Positions 1-5,982 of a DNA stretch of 7,310 nt are shown piece by piece. The notes beneath the pieces were generated by a model that saw only the letters and a program-made list of their open reading frames with translations, did not search any database and had not been told where the DNA came from. The position numbers and the translations under genes were made by a program. The stretch spans positions 1-7,310 of the forward strand of contig CACVAV010000138.1 of NCBI GenBank assembly GCA_902727945.1, given 5' to 3'. Source of the stretch: an uncultured Thiotrichaceae bacterium. Its GTDB lineage: Bacteria; Pseudomonadota; Gammaproteobacteria; Thiotrichales; Thiotrichaceae. Each line of letters starts with the position of its first letter. Within the stretch, counting starts at the first letter, position 1.

Positions 1-891
1 CTGCGTCCCGGTGTGATCACCACCGCCACGCTGGTGGAAATTTCCAGTGCCTTGCTGGACAAGCCTGGCGGGTTTACCAGTAATGATGTGTCTATGCCCA
101 GTATGGCCTTTGAGCACATGCTGGTGGTGCCGGATATACCAAACTGGGAATTCGGGGTGCTGACTCAGGTGCGTGATATGGCGCTGGCGATGCGCGATGA
201 CTTCAGTCGTTCGCAGTCCCAGTCTGCCACTGACCCTGACTTAGTCACGGCACAGATCCGCTTTAATACTGATAGTAACCTGTGGTTGTTCCCACCGGCT
301 GAAAGCCAGTTCCGCGAAGGTGTGGATGCACTGGAAAGTTATCTGCAACGGTTGCAGAACGGAGAAGCACAGTTTTATACCCGTGCCGATAATCTAAACA
401 ACTGGTTGACCAAGGTGCAGCGGCAAATGGGAGCGCTGTCTATCGCACTCAGTGCCAGCGTTGGTATTCGGCAGGTACAGGAAGAAGGTGCAGCAATGAG
501 TATTGCTGATGATGACCTTCAGGCACCCGGCGTCGAACTGGAAGTGATTGATACAGCGGAGGGTGAGCAGGCCGAAGTACTGGTTAAAACGCCCCGGTTA
601 AAAGTTGATGACGTATTCTATCAGGCACGCGGTCAAACCTGGGCCATTCTGCATTTGCTGAAAGCGATTGAAGCTGACTTTGAGGATGTATTGCGCCAGA
701 AAAACTCCCTGGTGAGTCTGCGCCAGATTATCAATAAGCTGGAAGATGCCCAGGAAGATGTCTGGAGTCCGATCATTCTCAATGGTCGGGGATATAGTTT
801 CGTTGCGAACCACTCTTTAGTCATGGCTTCGCAGATTTCCCGTGCTAATGCCGCGCTGATTGACCTGAGCCGTCTGATGCGGGAAGGCTAA
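1..891 (+). CDS. DUF2333 family protein, 5'-truncated by the window edge
   Basis: This frame is open from the first base and ends at TAA 889-891, giving 296 codons. I recognise the DUF2333 family, whose function is unknown. Family-like blocks, numbered from the first codon in the window, are LLDKPGGF (18-25), IPNWEFGVL (46-54), FSRSQSQS (68-75), ADNLNNWL (129-136) and a C-terminal stretch with VWSPIILNG and NHSLVMASQISRANAALIDL. The similarity continues right to the window edge, so the GTG at 13 is unlikely to be the true start. Family members, as I recall them, have a further few dozen N-terminal residues including one membrane anchor, which would lie upstream. The visible part is hydrophilic with no clear membrane helix, consistent with a soluble domain held at the membrane. 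It lies 50 bases ahead of the DUF2189 gene in the same direction, so the two may be co-transcribed. Family assignment is from remembered motifs. Confidence 0.82.
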   Translation: MRPGVITTATLVEISSALLDKPGGFTSNDVSMPSMAFEHMLVVPDIPNWEFGVLTQVRDMALAMRDDFSRSQSQSATDPDLVTAQIRFNTDSNLWLFPPAESQFREGVDALESYLQRLQNGEAQFYTRADNLNNWLTKVQRQMGALSIALSASVGIRQVQEEGAAMSIADDDLQAPGVELEVIDTAEGEQAEVLVKTPRLKVDDVFYQARGQTWAILHLLKAIEADFEDVLRQKNSLVSLRQIINKLEDAQEDVWSPIILNGRGYSFVANHSLVMASQISRANAALIDLSRLMREG

Positions 892-926
892 GTCTCAATG
901 TTCTTCAATACCATTTTTTTCAACAT

Positions 927-934
927 TAGGAGGT
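927..934 (+). promoter_or_regulatory. Strong Shine-Dalgarno of the DUF2189 gene
   Basis: TAGGAGGT is a near-perfect anti-16S match, 7 bases before the ATG at 942. It fixes the start of the DUF2189 gene and suggests efficient translation independent of the upstream gene. Confidence 0.85.
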
Positions 935-941
935 ACCAGTT

Positions 942-1790
942 ATGCAAGATTATTTGAGTAAACCTGAACATGCTTCCGCGCCACCACGTGCTGAAGACCT
1001 GTTTAAATCCTATCAGGTGAATAGCGTCGAAGTCAGTGCGATTAAAGGCTGGTTAAAGGCTGGTTGGGAAGATATAAAAGTTAATCCCGCTGCCAGTTTG
1101 GCCTACGGTGCGATATTTGCCCTGGTTGGCATCGTGCTAAGTATTATTTCTGCCAGTAACCCGGCCTTTTTCGTCTCTACAGCGACTGGCTTCCTGCTGG
1201 TAGGGCCGTTTCTGGCATTAGGCTTATATGAACTGAGCCGCCGTATTGAACAGGGTGAACCGGTGAAGTTCATGAGTTCGGTGGTTGCCATGGAGCGCAA
1301 TACTATCGGTCTGGCCTTGTATGCAGTTGGCCTGAGTTTGCTGATGGTCTTCTGGGTACGCATGGCTGCTGTGGTAACCGGTATCTTTTTTAACAGCACG
1401 ACGCTGGCTCAGGAAGGGTATGCAGGACTCATCACGGGTTTGTTGAGCATGGAGCAGGGCTGGATATTTACACTGCTGTTTATGGTCGTGGGTTTACTGT
1501 TTGCGCTGGTGGCTTTTGTGGTGAGTGTGGTCAGTGTGCCCATGTTGCTGGATCGCAAAGCGGATATTGTTACCGCAGCGACCACCAGTGTTCGTGCTGT
1601 GCTTAAAAGCCCGCTGACCATGTTATGTTGGGCAGCCACTATCACAGCAGTTATTGGCCTTGGTATACTGACCTTTGATATTGGTCTGATCGTGGCTATG
1701 CCCCTGATTGCTCATGCCAGCTGGCATGTTTACCGGGATGTTGTGGTACATGCCGAGGATGACCCTGAAGCGGTCGCCCCCGTTGATTGA
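942..1790 (+). CDS. DUF2189 domain-containing integral membrane protein
   Basis: This is a complete 282-residue protein starting at ATG 942 behind a strong Shine-Dalgarno. It looks like a DUF2189 family member, a group of uncharacterised inner-membrane proteins sometimes labelled cytochrome c oxidase subunit I-like. Features are a hydrophilic N-terminus (1-33), the amphipathic GWLKAGWEDIKVNPAASL (36-53), about five or six hydrophobic segments (roughly 49-71, 80-96, 121-148, 172-198, 224-256), the loop motif VPMLLDRKADI (199-209), and a C-terminal MPLIAHASWHVYRD (253-266) with two His residues (258, 262) followed by an acidic tail. The DR and HASWHVYRD motifs are what I associate with the family. 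The His residues could bind a ligand, but nothing in the sequence proves haem or metal binding. The gene follows DUF2333 and ends in a hairpin just downstream, so it probably closes that transcription unit. No link to the Mrp operon is shown beyond adjacency. Confidence 0.85.
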   Translation: MQDYLSKPEHASAPPRAEDLFKSYQVNSVEVSAIKGWLKAGWEDIKVNPAASLAYGAIFALVGIVLSIISASNPAFFVSTATGFLLVGPFLALGLYELSRRIEQGEPVKFMSSVVAMERNTIGLALYAVGLSLLMVFWVRMAAVVTGIFFNSTTLAQEGYAGLITGLLSMEQGWIFTLLFMVVGLLFALVAFVVSVVSVPMLLDRKADIVTAATTSVRAVLKSPLTMLCWAATITAVIGLGILTFDIGLIVAMPLIAHASWHVYRDVVVHAEDDPEAVAPVD

Positions 1791-1801
1791 CAAGTTTCGT
1801 T

Positions 1802-1829
1802 GCGGATGTGGTGTTTGAGCCACATCCGC
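1802..1829 (+). terminator. Perfect 10-bp hairpin after the DUF2189 gene, possible terminator
   Basis: GCGGATGTGG (1802-1811) and CCACATCCGC (1820-1829) are exact inverted complements with an 8-base loop, starting 11 bases after the DUF2189 stop. No U-tract follows on either strand (the next bases are C-rich), so this is not a textbook intrinsic terminator. It could instead be a 3'-end stabiliser, an RNA-processing or Rho-linked 3' structure, or a protein site. The stem is seen directly; its role is inferred from position. Confidence 0.5.
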
Positions 1830-1840
1830 CCGGACTCTCC

Positions 1841-1864
1841 CGCCTTAAACGCCTCCTTAAACGC
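1841..1864. repeat. Tandem 12-bp direct repeat in the mrp leader
   Basis: CGCCTTAAACGC (1841-1852) is followed immediately by CTCCTTAAACGC (1853-1864). The two units match at 11 of 12 positions and share the exact decamer CCTTAAACGC. They lie about 110 bases upstream of the -35 of the predicted mrp promoter. Possible roles are a tandem operator or a slippage duplication; the sequence does not decide between them. Confidence 0.7.
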
Positions 1865-1956
1865 ATCATTTGAATTGTCTTATTACGCTCAGGACAACAG
1901 CCTAATCTGACACGCTCTGCATTCTGATCAGTCTCAACCTGATTCCTGGTCGTTCT

Positions 1957-1976
1957 AACTACCTCAGAGAGGTGTT
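1957..1976 (+). promoter_or_regulatory. Small inverted repeat abutting the mrp -35 box
   Basis: ACCTC (1961-1965) pairs with GAGGT (1969-1973) around a 3-base AGA loop. AAC (1957-1959) can extend the pairing with GTT (1974-1976) across a bulged T. The right arm runs into the predicted -35 hexamer (1975-1980), so a protein bound here would compete with or contact RNA polymerase. The inverted repeat is seen directly; operator function is inference. Confidence 0.35.
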
Positions 1977-2003
1977 GTTTGTACGCCTTTCATACCCTAT
2001 TAT
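1975..2003 (+). promoter_or_regulatory. Predicted sigma70 promoter of the mrp operon
   Basis: TTGTTT (1975-1980) and TATTAT (1998-2003) are separated by exactly 17 bases, close to the sigma70 consensus. Transcription would start near 2010 and leave a short leader of about 27 bases before the mrpE ATG. It lies in the only sizeable intergenic gap, directly ahead of the operon's first gene. I saw no riboswitch-like structure between the promoter and the start codon. Confidence 0.6.
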
Positions 2004-2017
2004 GTTCATTGTTTTAC

Positions 2018-2034
2018 AAGAGGTAAGCGAGGGG
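2018..2034 (+). promoter_or_regulatory. Ribosome binding region of mrpE
   Basis: Two purine-rich candidates precede the ATG at 2037: AAGAGGT (2018-2024), 12 bases away and somewhat far, and GAGGGG (2029-2034), only 2 bases away and too close. Neither is ideally placed. No alternative in-frame start lies nearby, and the protein begins with a normal MrpE hydrophobic segment, so 2037 stands as the start. Confidence 0.5.
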
Positions 2035-2036
2035 TT

Positions 2037-2528
2037 ATGTCATCATATTTACGTTTTTTACTGATCGGCCTGGTTGTTTTCTGGCTCTTATTGTCGGGTT
2101 TTTGGGATAACACACTCCTGCTGGTTCTCGGTGCTGCATCCGTCCTGTTGGTGACTTATTTGGCTTTTAGGATTGAGCGGGTTTATCCGCTACTCTCGTT
2201 GACCCGGATGCTTTATCGCCTGCCTCAATATACTGCCTGGCTGTTTCTGGAAGTGATTAAAACCAATGTTGACGTGGTAAAGTGCATTTGGTTACCCGGG
2301 CGTTATCCGATCAGTCCCGCGCTGGCGATTGTGCCCATGACTCAGCAGACCCGGGTGGGTAAGACGATTTATGCTAATTCGATTACGCTGACACCGGGAA
2401 CGGTGACGGTGCGTCTGGAGCAGGGCGGGCATCTGCTGGTACATGCGCTGACTGAGGAAGGCATCGTTGACCTGAGAGCCGGAGCGATGGACTTGCGGGT
2501 GACTGAGCTGGAGGAAAAAAGATCATGA
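2037..2528 (+). CDS. mrpE: Mrp/Mnh Na+/H+ antiporter subunit E
   Basis: The 163-residue product is typical in length for the MrpE/MnhE family, a small membrane subunit of the Mrp complex. It has hydrophobic segments at about 5-22 and 26-44 and a third around 62-78, followed by a soluble C-terminal domain. Family blocks visible are EVIKTNVDVVKCIW (72-85), the typical E-(I)-x-x-N-x-x-V signature, and YANSITLTPGTVTV (112-125), which matches the conserved NSITLTPGT core. MrpE is dispensable for assembly in some systems but affects activity; that is family knowledge. It is first in the operon, directly behind the predicted promoter. Its TGA overlaps the mrpF ATG by four bases (ATGA at 2525-2528). 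The start has no competing in-frame alternative. Confidence 0.95.
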   Translation: MSSYLRFLLIGLVVFWLLLSGFWDNTLLLVLGAASVLLVTYLAFRIERVYPLLSLTRMLYRLPQYTAWLFLEVIKTNVDVVKCIWLPGRYPISPALAIVPMTQQTRVGKTIYANSITLTPGTVTVRLEQGGHLLVHALTEEGIVDLRAGAMDLRVTELEEKRS

Positions 2529-2797
2529 TGTTTGGTTTCAGTTGCCTGGCCTTATTGGTTGTCATGGGGGTCGCCTTAGTACGTGCTTTTGCCGGCCCGA
2601 GCGTGTATGACCGTATTCTGGCGGTGAATATGTTTGGTACTAAAACGGTACTTTTTCTGGCCGTATTTGGCTTTTTCACCGGTCGGCCAGACTTTCTGGA
2701 TATCGCTCTGGTGTATGCGCTGATTAACTTCATTGGGGTGATCGCAGTGTTACGCTTCGTGGAATCTGTCACCCATACCGGTACGGGAGCAGACTAA
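2525..2797 (+). CDS. mrpF: Mrp/Mnh Na+/H+ antiporter subunit F
   Basis: This 90-residue protein with three membrane segments has the MrpF/MnhF family's usual size. The signatures are GPSVYDRILAVN (24-35), with the conserved Pro25, Asp29, Arg30 and Asn35, and DIALVYALINFIGVIAVLRF (59-78), whose leading Asp59 is the family's membrane-edge carboxylate. MrpF is a small structural and possibly ion-pathway subunit next to MrpG and MrpE. The start region reads ATGATG, so both 2525 and 2528 are possible starts. I prefer 2525 because GGAGG at 2510-2514 is 10 bases from it and it forms the coupled ATGA overlap with mrpE. It ends two bases before mrpG. Confidence 0.95.
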   Translation: MMFGFSCLALLVVMGVALVRAFAGPSVYDRILAVNMFGTKTVLFLAVFGFFTGRPDFLDIALVYALINFIGVIAVLRFVESVTHTGTGAD

Positions 2798-2799
2798 GC

Positions 2800-3138
2800 A
2801 TGGCACTTATTGTGGATGCCCTGAGCTGGGCTTTGTTGATCGCCGGGGTCGTGCTCGGTATTACCGGAGCGATTGGCACGATTCGCTTTCCGGATTTTTA
2901 CACCCGTGTCCATGCATCCAGCGTGACAGATACTTTGTGTGCGCTGTGTATTATTGCGGGGCTGATTTTGCAGGCGGGTTTTACCCTGGTAACAGTCAAG
3001 CTGGTATTTATTTTGCTGTTCCTGTGGTACACCAGCCCCGTAGCCACGCATGCACTGGTGCGTGCCGCTCATCACATGGGATTACCACCGTACCTGAGTA
3101 ATAATGCTTCTGCGGATGCTCAGAAGGGGAAGTCGTGA
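2800..3138 (+). CDS. mrpG: Mrp/Mnh Na+/H+ antiporter subunit G
   Basis: This 112-residue MrpG/MnhG family subunit has three predicted membrane segments (about 8-28, 44-63, 66-86). The family signature is clear: GAIGTIRFPDFYTRVHASS (23-41) with the RFPDFYTRxHA core, followed by TDTL and the third helix TLVTVKLVFILLFLWYTSPVATHAL, where TSPVATHAL (78-86) is typical. A CxxC pair (Cys47, Cys50) falls in the second helix; I do not assign it a role. The C-terminal tail after about residue 92 is hydrophilic. The start ATG 2800 has GGGAG (2785-2789) 10 bases upstream and lies two bases after mrpF. The stop TGA (3136-3138) overlaps the GTG start of the next gene. Confidence 0.95.
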   Translation: MALIVDALSWALLIAGVVLGITGAIGTIRFPDFYTRVHASSVTDTLCALCIIAGLILQAGFTLVTVKLVFILLFLWYTSPVATHALVRAAHHMGLPPYLSNNASADAQKGKS

Positions 3139-4124
3139 TTGAGTCCTTAATCAATATTATTCTGTTTACCATGTTGGCTGCGACCTCCCTGGCGGTGGTG
3201 CGGTTGCATAATCTGTTTGCCATCACGATGTTGTTCGGTGTTTACAGTCTGCTATCAGCCGTTATTTTTGTAGAGTTAGATGCCGTTGATGTTGCTTTCA
3301 CCGAAGCTGCTGTGGGGGCGGGCATCTCCACAATGCTAATCCTCAGTACGCTGGTGATTACCGGACACCATGAGAAAAACCCTAAACATGGCCCGTGGCT
3401 GCCATTGGTGGTGGTGATTCTGACCGGAGCAGTATTGGCTTGGGGAACACTGGATATGCCGTTATTCGGCTCACTGGATAACCCGATTCATCAGCACGTC
3501 GCGCCACGTTACATTCAGGATTCACCCGAAGAAATTGGTATTCCGAATATGGTTACCTCAGTACTGGCCAGTTACCGGGGCTATGACACTATGGGTGAGG
3601 TGGTGGTGGTCTTTGCTGCCCTGATCGGGGTATTGGCCTTAATCGGGATTAATGAGAAAAAGTGCGCTAAGCGCCAATACTCCAGTGACGAACGTCCGCC
3701 GCGCCCGGTGCTTCAGGTCATGTCAAAGCTGCTTATCCCGTACATTATGTTATTCGCTTTGTATGTGCAGTTTCATGGTGATTTCGGGCCGGGCGGCGGC
3801 TTTCAGGCCGGAGTGATTTTTGCTGCGGCCATCATTCTTTATACGTTAACTTTTAGTCTGGACGATGCTTTTGATCTGATTTCGCCACGGGTATTACGCC
3901 CTCTGGCAGCGATCGGGGTACTGATTTATGGCGGAACCGGAATTGTTACCATGCTGCTGGGCGGGACTTTCCTGAATTACAGTGTGCTGGCAGGTGATCC
4001 TAAAAGTGGTCAGCATTATGGCATTCTTGCCATTGAATTTGGTGTCGGACTGACGGTGGCGACAGTGATGATGCTGATCTTTTATGCGTTTGTCAGCCGG
4101 GGTGAAAAGGGGAAGGTTGAATGA
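3135..4124 (+). CDS. mrpB: Fused MrpA C-terminal (DUF4040/MbhE-like) and MrpB subunit
   Basis: This 329-residue membrane protein combines three modules. Residues 1-75 form a DUF4040/MbhD-like domain with the motif DVAFTEAAVGAG (52-63), including Asp52 and Glu57. Residues about 85-175 resemble MbhE, with YRGYDTMGEVVVVF (147-160; Arg148, Asp151, Glu155). Residues about 190-320 form an MnhB domain with FHGDFGPGGGFQAGVI (213-228) and the tail EFGVGLTVATVMMLIF (301-316). In seven-gene Mrp systems the first two modules are the C-terminus of MrpA and MrpB is separate and about 140 residues long, so this is a domain rearrangement. The modules are expected to form the part of the complex thought to carry the cation path; that is family knowledge. 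The start is GTG at 3135, with AAGGGGA (3124-3130) 4 bases upstream and a GTGA overlap with the mrpG stop. Its own TGA overlaps mrpC. Confidence 0.92.
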   Translation: MIESLINIILFTMLAATSLAVVRLHNLFAITMLFGVYSLLSAVIFVELDAVDVAFTEAAVGAGISTMLILSTLVITGHHEKNPKHGPWLPLVVVILTGAVLAWGTLDMPLFGSLDNPIHQHVAPRYIQDSPEEIGIPNMVTSVLASYRGYDTMGEVVVVFAALIGVLALIGINEKKCAKRQYSSDERPPRPVLQVMSKLLIPYIMLFALYVQFHGDFGPGGGFQAGVIFAAAIILYTLTFSLDDAFDLISPRVLRPLAAIGVLIYGGTGIVTMLLGGTFLNYSVLAGDPKSGQHYGILAIEFGVGLTVATVMMLIFYAFVSRGEKGKVE

Positions 4125-4501
4125 ATATTGATTTTGTCGGCCTGTACAATTACTGGGTGGTCATTTTCCTGATGATGGTGGGTTTTTATACGGTCATTGC
4201 CTACGATAATCTGGTCAAGAAAGTCGTTGGCCTGAATATCTTCCAGACCGCCGTATTCATGATGTATATCTCAGCGAGTAAAGTAGATGGAGGGAGTGTA
4301 CCGATTTACAGTGAGAGTATTGAACTGTATTCAAACCCTTTGCCCCATGTGCTGATCCTGACCGCGATTGTGGTAGGTGTGGCGATTACTGCGCTGGCAC
4401 TGGCGCTGATCATCCGCATCAAGGAAGCCTACGGTACCATCAATGAAGACGATATTATCAGGATGGATCTGGAAGAAGATGCCAGAAGGGATAAGCTATG
4501 A
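4121..4501 (+). CDS. mrpC: Mrp/Mnh Na+/H+ antiporter subunit C (NuoK-like)
   Basis: This 126-residue, three-helix protein is homologous to complex I subunit NuoK. Helices fall at about 11-28, 35-52 and 77-99. Signatures are NLVKKVVGLNIFQTAVF (30-46), matching the family's K-x-x-x-G-L-x-x-x-x-x-A-x-x pattern, and NPLPHVLILTAIVVGVAIT (72-90), the MnhC P-L-P-x-x-L-x-L-T-A-I-V-I-G core; His76 stands where Gln is usual in my recollection. A charged tail (about 100-126) extends into the cytoplasm. The start ATG 4121 overlaps the preceding stop (ATGA), with GGAAGG (4111-4116) and AAGGGGA (4107-4113) upstream. The stop overlaps mrpD in the same way. In the complex it should sit between the fused subunit and MrpD. 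Confidence 0.95.
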   Translation: MNIDFVGLYNYWVVIFLMMVGFYTVIAYDNLVKKVVGLNIFQTAVFMMYISASKVDGGSVPIYSESIELYSNPLPHVLILTAIVVGVAITALALALIIRIKEAYGTINEDDIIRMDLEEDARRDKL

Positions 4502-5982
4502 CCGAGCATTTGCCCGCGTTACAGGTGATTATTCCCCTGCTGCTGGCACCGGTGGTTTTCTTATTTAACCACGCCCGGCTTGCCTGGATTCTGAGTGTAT
4601 TGGTGAGCTGGGTTGGCTTGCTGATTTCGTTGTCGCTATTGTTTGCTGTGAATGACGGCGAGGTGATCCGCTATGAGTTTGGTGGCTGGGAAGCACCCTA
4701 TGGTATCGCCTATAAGGTGGATCGGCTGAATGCACTCGTGCTGTTAATTGTTTCCGCGATGGCTGCGGTGATTTTCCCTTTTTCCTGGCAAGCAATTCAG
4801 AAGGAAATACCCCCGTCGCTCCATGTCATTTTTTACACAGCACTATTGTTGTGTTTGTCCGGTTTGCTGGGTATGGCGATTACCGGTGACGCCTTTAATT
4901 TGTTTGTATTTATTGAAATTTCATCACTCTCCACGTATACCCTGATCAGTCTGGGTAAAGACCGGCGTGCGCTGACTGCTGCCTTCCAATACCTGATTAT
5001 GGGTACGATTGGTGGTACTTTCATTCTGATTGGAGTCGGTTTGTTGTATATCCTGACCGGCACGCTGAATATGGCTGATCTGGCATTGCGTATCGGTGAG
5101 TATGAGGCTCAGGAGTCCCGTACCCTGCAGGCCGCCTTTGCTTTTCTGGTGGTGGGGATTGGTCTGAAGCTGGCTATGTTCCCGCTGCATTTGTGGCTGC
5201 CTGGTGCGTATGCTAATGCGCCTTCGGTGGTGTCTGCTTTCTTAGCCGCGACAGCCACTAAAGTCGCTGTATATGCCTTATTGCGTTTCCTGTTTACGGT
5301 TTTCGGTGCAGATTATACCTATGACGGTATGCATATCGACTATCTGTTTATTCCGCTGGCGCTTATTTCGATTCTGTTTGCCTCAATTGTCGCGATTTTT
5401 CAGCGTGGTCTGAAACGTATGCTGGCTTATTCGTCGGTAGCACAAATCGGTTATATGCTGTTAGGGATCGGGCTGGCGAATGAGAGTGGCCTGACCGCTG
5501 CGACATTACACCTGTTTAATCATGCCCTGATGAAGGGGGCTTTGTTCCTGGTGGTGGCGATGATCTTTTTCCGTACCGGCGGAACATCGATGCGCTATAT
5601 CACTGGTCTGGGGAAAGAGATGCCGTGGACAATGGCAGCTTTCGTCGTGGCCGGACTGAGTCTTATCGGGGTACCGCTGACGGTGGGTTTTATTTCTAAA
5701 TGGTATCTGATTCTGGCTAGTATTGAACGTGGCTGGTGGCCGATTACTATCGTAGTGCTGATAGGGTCATTAATTGCGGTGGTGTATATCTGGCGGGTGG
5801 TGGAGGCCGCTTACTTTAAACCCCGTCCGGAAAACATGCCGCCTGTTAAGGAGGCACCGGCCGGTATGCTGATCCTCACCTGGATCTTAGTGGCAGCGAA
5901 TATTTATTTCGGCGTCAACGCCAGTTTCACTGCCGGTATCGCCGGGGCGGTGGCTGCTGAGCTGCTGGGAGGCGGGGTATGA
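4498..5982 (+). CDS. mrpD: Mrp/Mnh Na+/H+ antiporter subunit D
   Basis: This complete 494-residue protein has about fourteen membrane segments and belongs to the proton-conducting NuoL/M/N/MrpA/D family. Functional residues visible are Glu140 in TM5 (NLFVFIEISSLSTYTL), Lys224 in TM7 (GLKLAMFPLHLWLPGAY), Lys255 in TM8 (ATATKVAVYALLR), His338 and His342 with Lys346 (HLFNHALMKGALF), and Lys401 in TM12 (GFISKWY). The TM7-8 pattern with SVVSAFLAATATKV is MrpD-like rather than NuoL-like. The Glu and TM7 Lys correspond to residues shown to be essential in Bacillus MrpD (family knowledge). It is expected to translocate protons in exchange for Na+ within the complex. The start ATG 4498 overlaps the mrpC stop and follows AGAAGGG (4484-4490) by 7 bases. 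The stop overlaps the next gene, and the length is normal for MrpD. Confidence 0.95.
   Translation: MTEHLPALQVIIPLLLAPVVFLFNHARLAWILSVLVSWVGLLISLSLLFAVNDGEVIRYEFGGWEAPYGIAYKVDRLNALVLLIVSAMAAVIFPFSWQAIQKEIPPSLHVIFYTALLLCLSGLLGMAITGDAFNLFVFIEISSLSTYTLISLGKDRRALTAAFQYLIMGTIGGTFILIGVGLLYILTGTLNMADLALRIGEYEAQESRTLQAAFAFLVVGIGLKLAMFPLHLWLPGAYANAPSVVSAFLAATATKVAVYALLRFLFTVFGADYTYDGMHIDYLFIPLALISILFASIVAIFQRGLKRMLAYSSVAQIGYMLLGIGLANESGLTAATLHLFNHALMKGALFLVVAMIFFRTGGTSMRYITGLGKEMPWTMAAFVVAGLSLIGVPLTVGFISKWYLILASIERGWWPITIVVLIGSLIAVVYIWRVVEAAYFKPRPENMPPVKEAPAGMLILTWILVAANIYFGVNASFTAGIAGAVAAELLGGGV

Noticed and set aside
13..15. GTG as the start codon of the first gene
   Set aside because: The frame is open upstream to base 1, the family-like sequence begins at the edge, no Shine-Dalgarno is visible, and the expected N-terminal anchor is missing, so the gene is simply cut by the window.
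598..824. Reverse-strand open frames inside the DUF2333 gene
   Set aside because: They are short, lack recognisable domains or binding sites, and lie opposite a well-supported coding frame. The same applies to reverse frames within 1103-1823, 2383-3226 and 4565-5190.
897..927. AATGTT/AACATT inverted repeat with a T7 tract (914-920) as a terminator between the DUF2333 and DUF2189 genes
   Set aside because: The arms are only 6 bp and AT-rich with a loop of about 19 bases, and the T-tract lies inside the loop rather than after the stem.
1841..1864. CRISPR array
   Set aside because: There are only two abutting 12-base units with no spacers.
1791..2036. Small RNA, tRNA or small protein in the intergenic region
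   Set aside because: I found no cloverleaf, no clear riboswitch fold and no credible short frame with a ribosome binding site; only the hairpins, repeat and promoter listed are supported.
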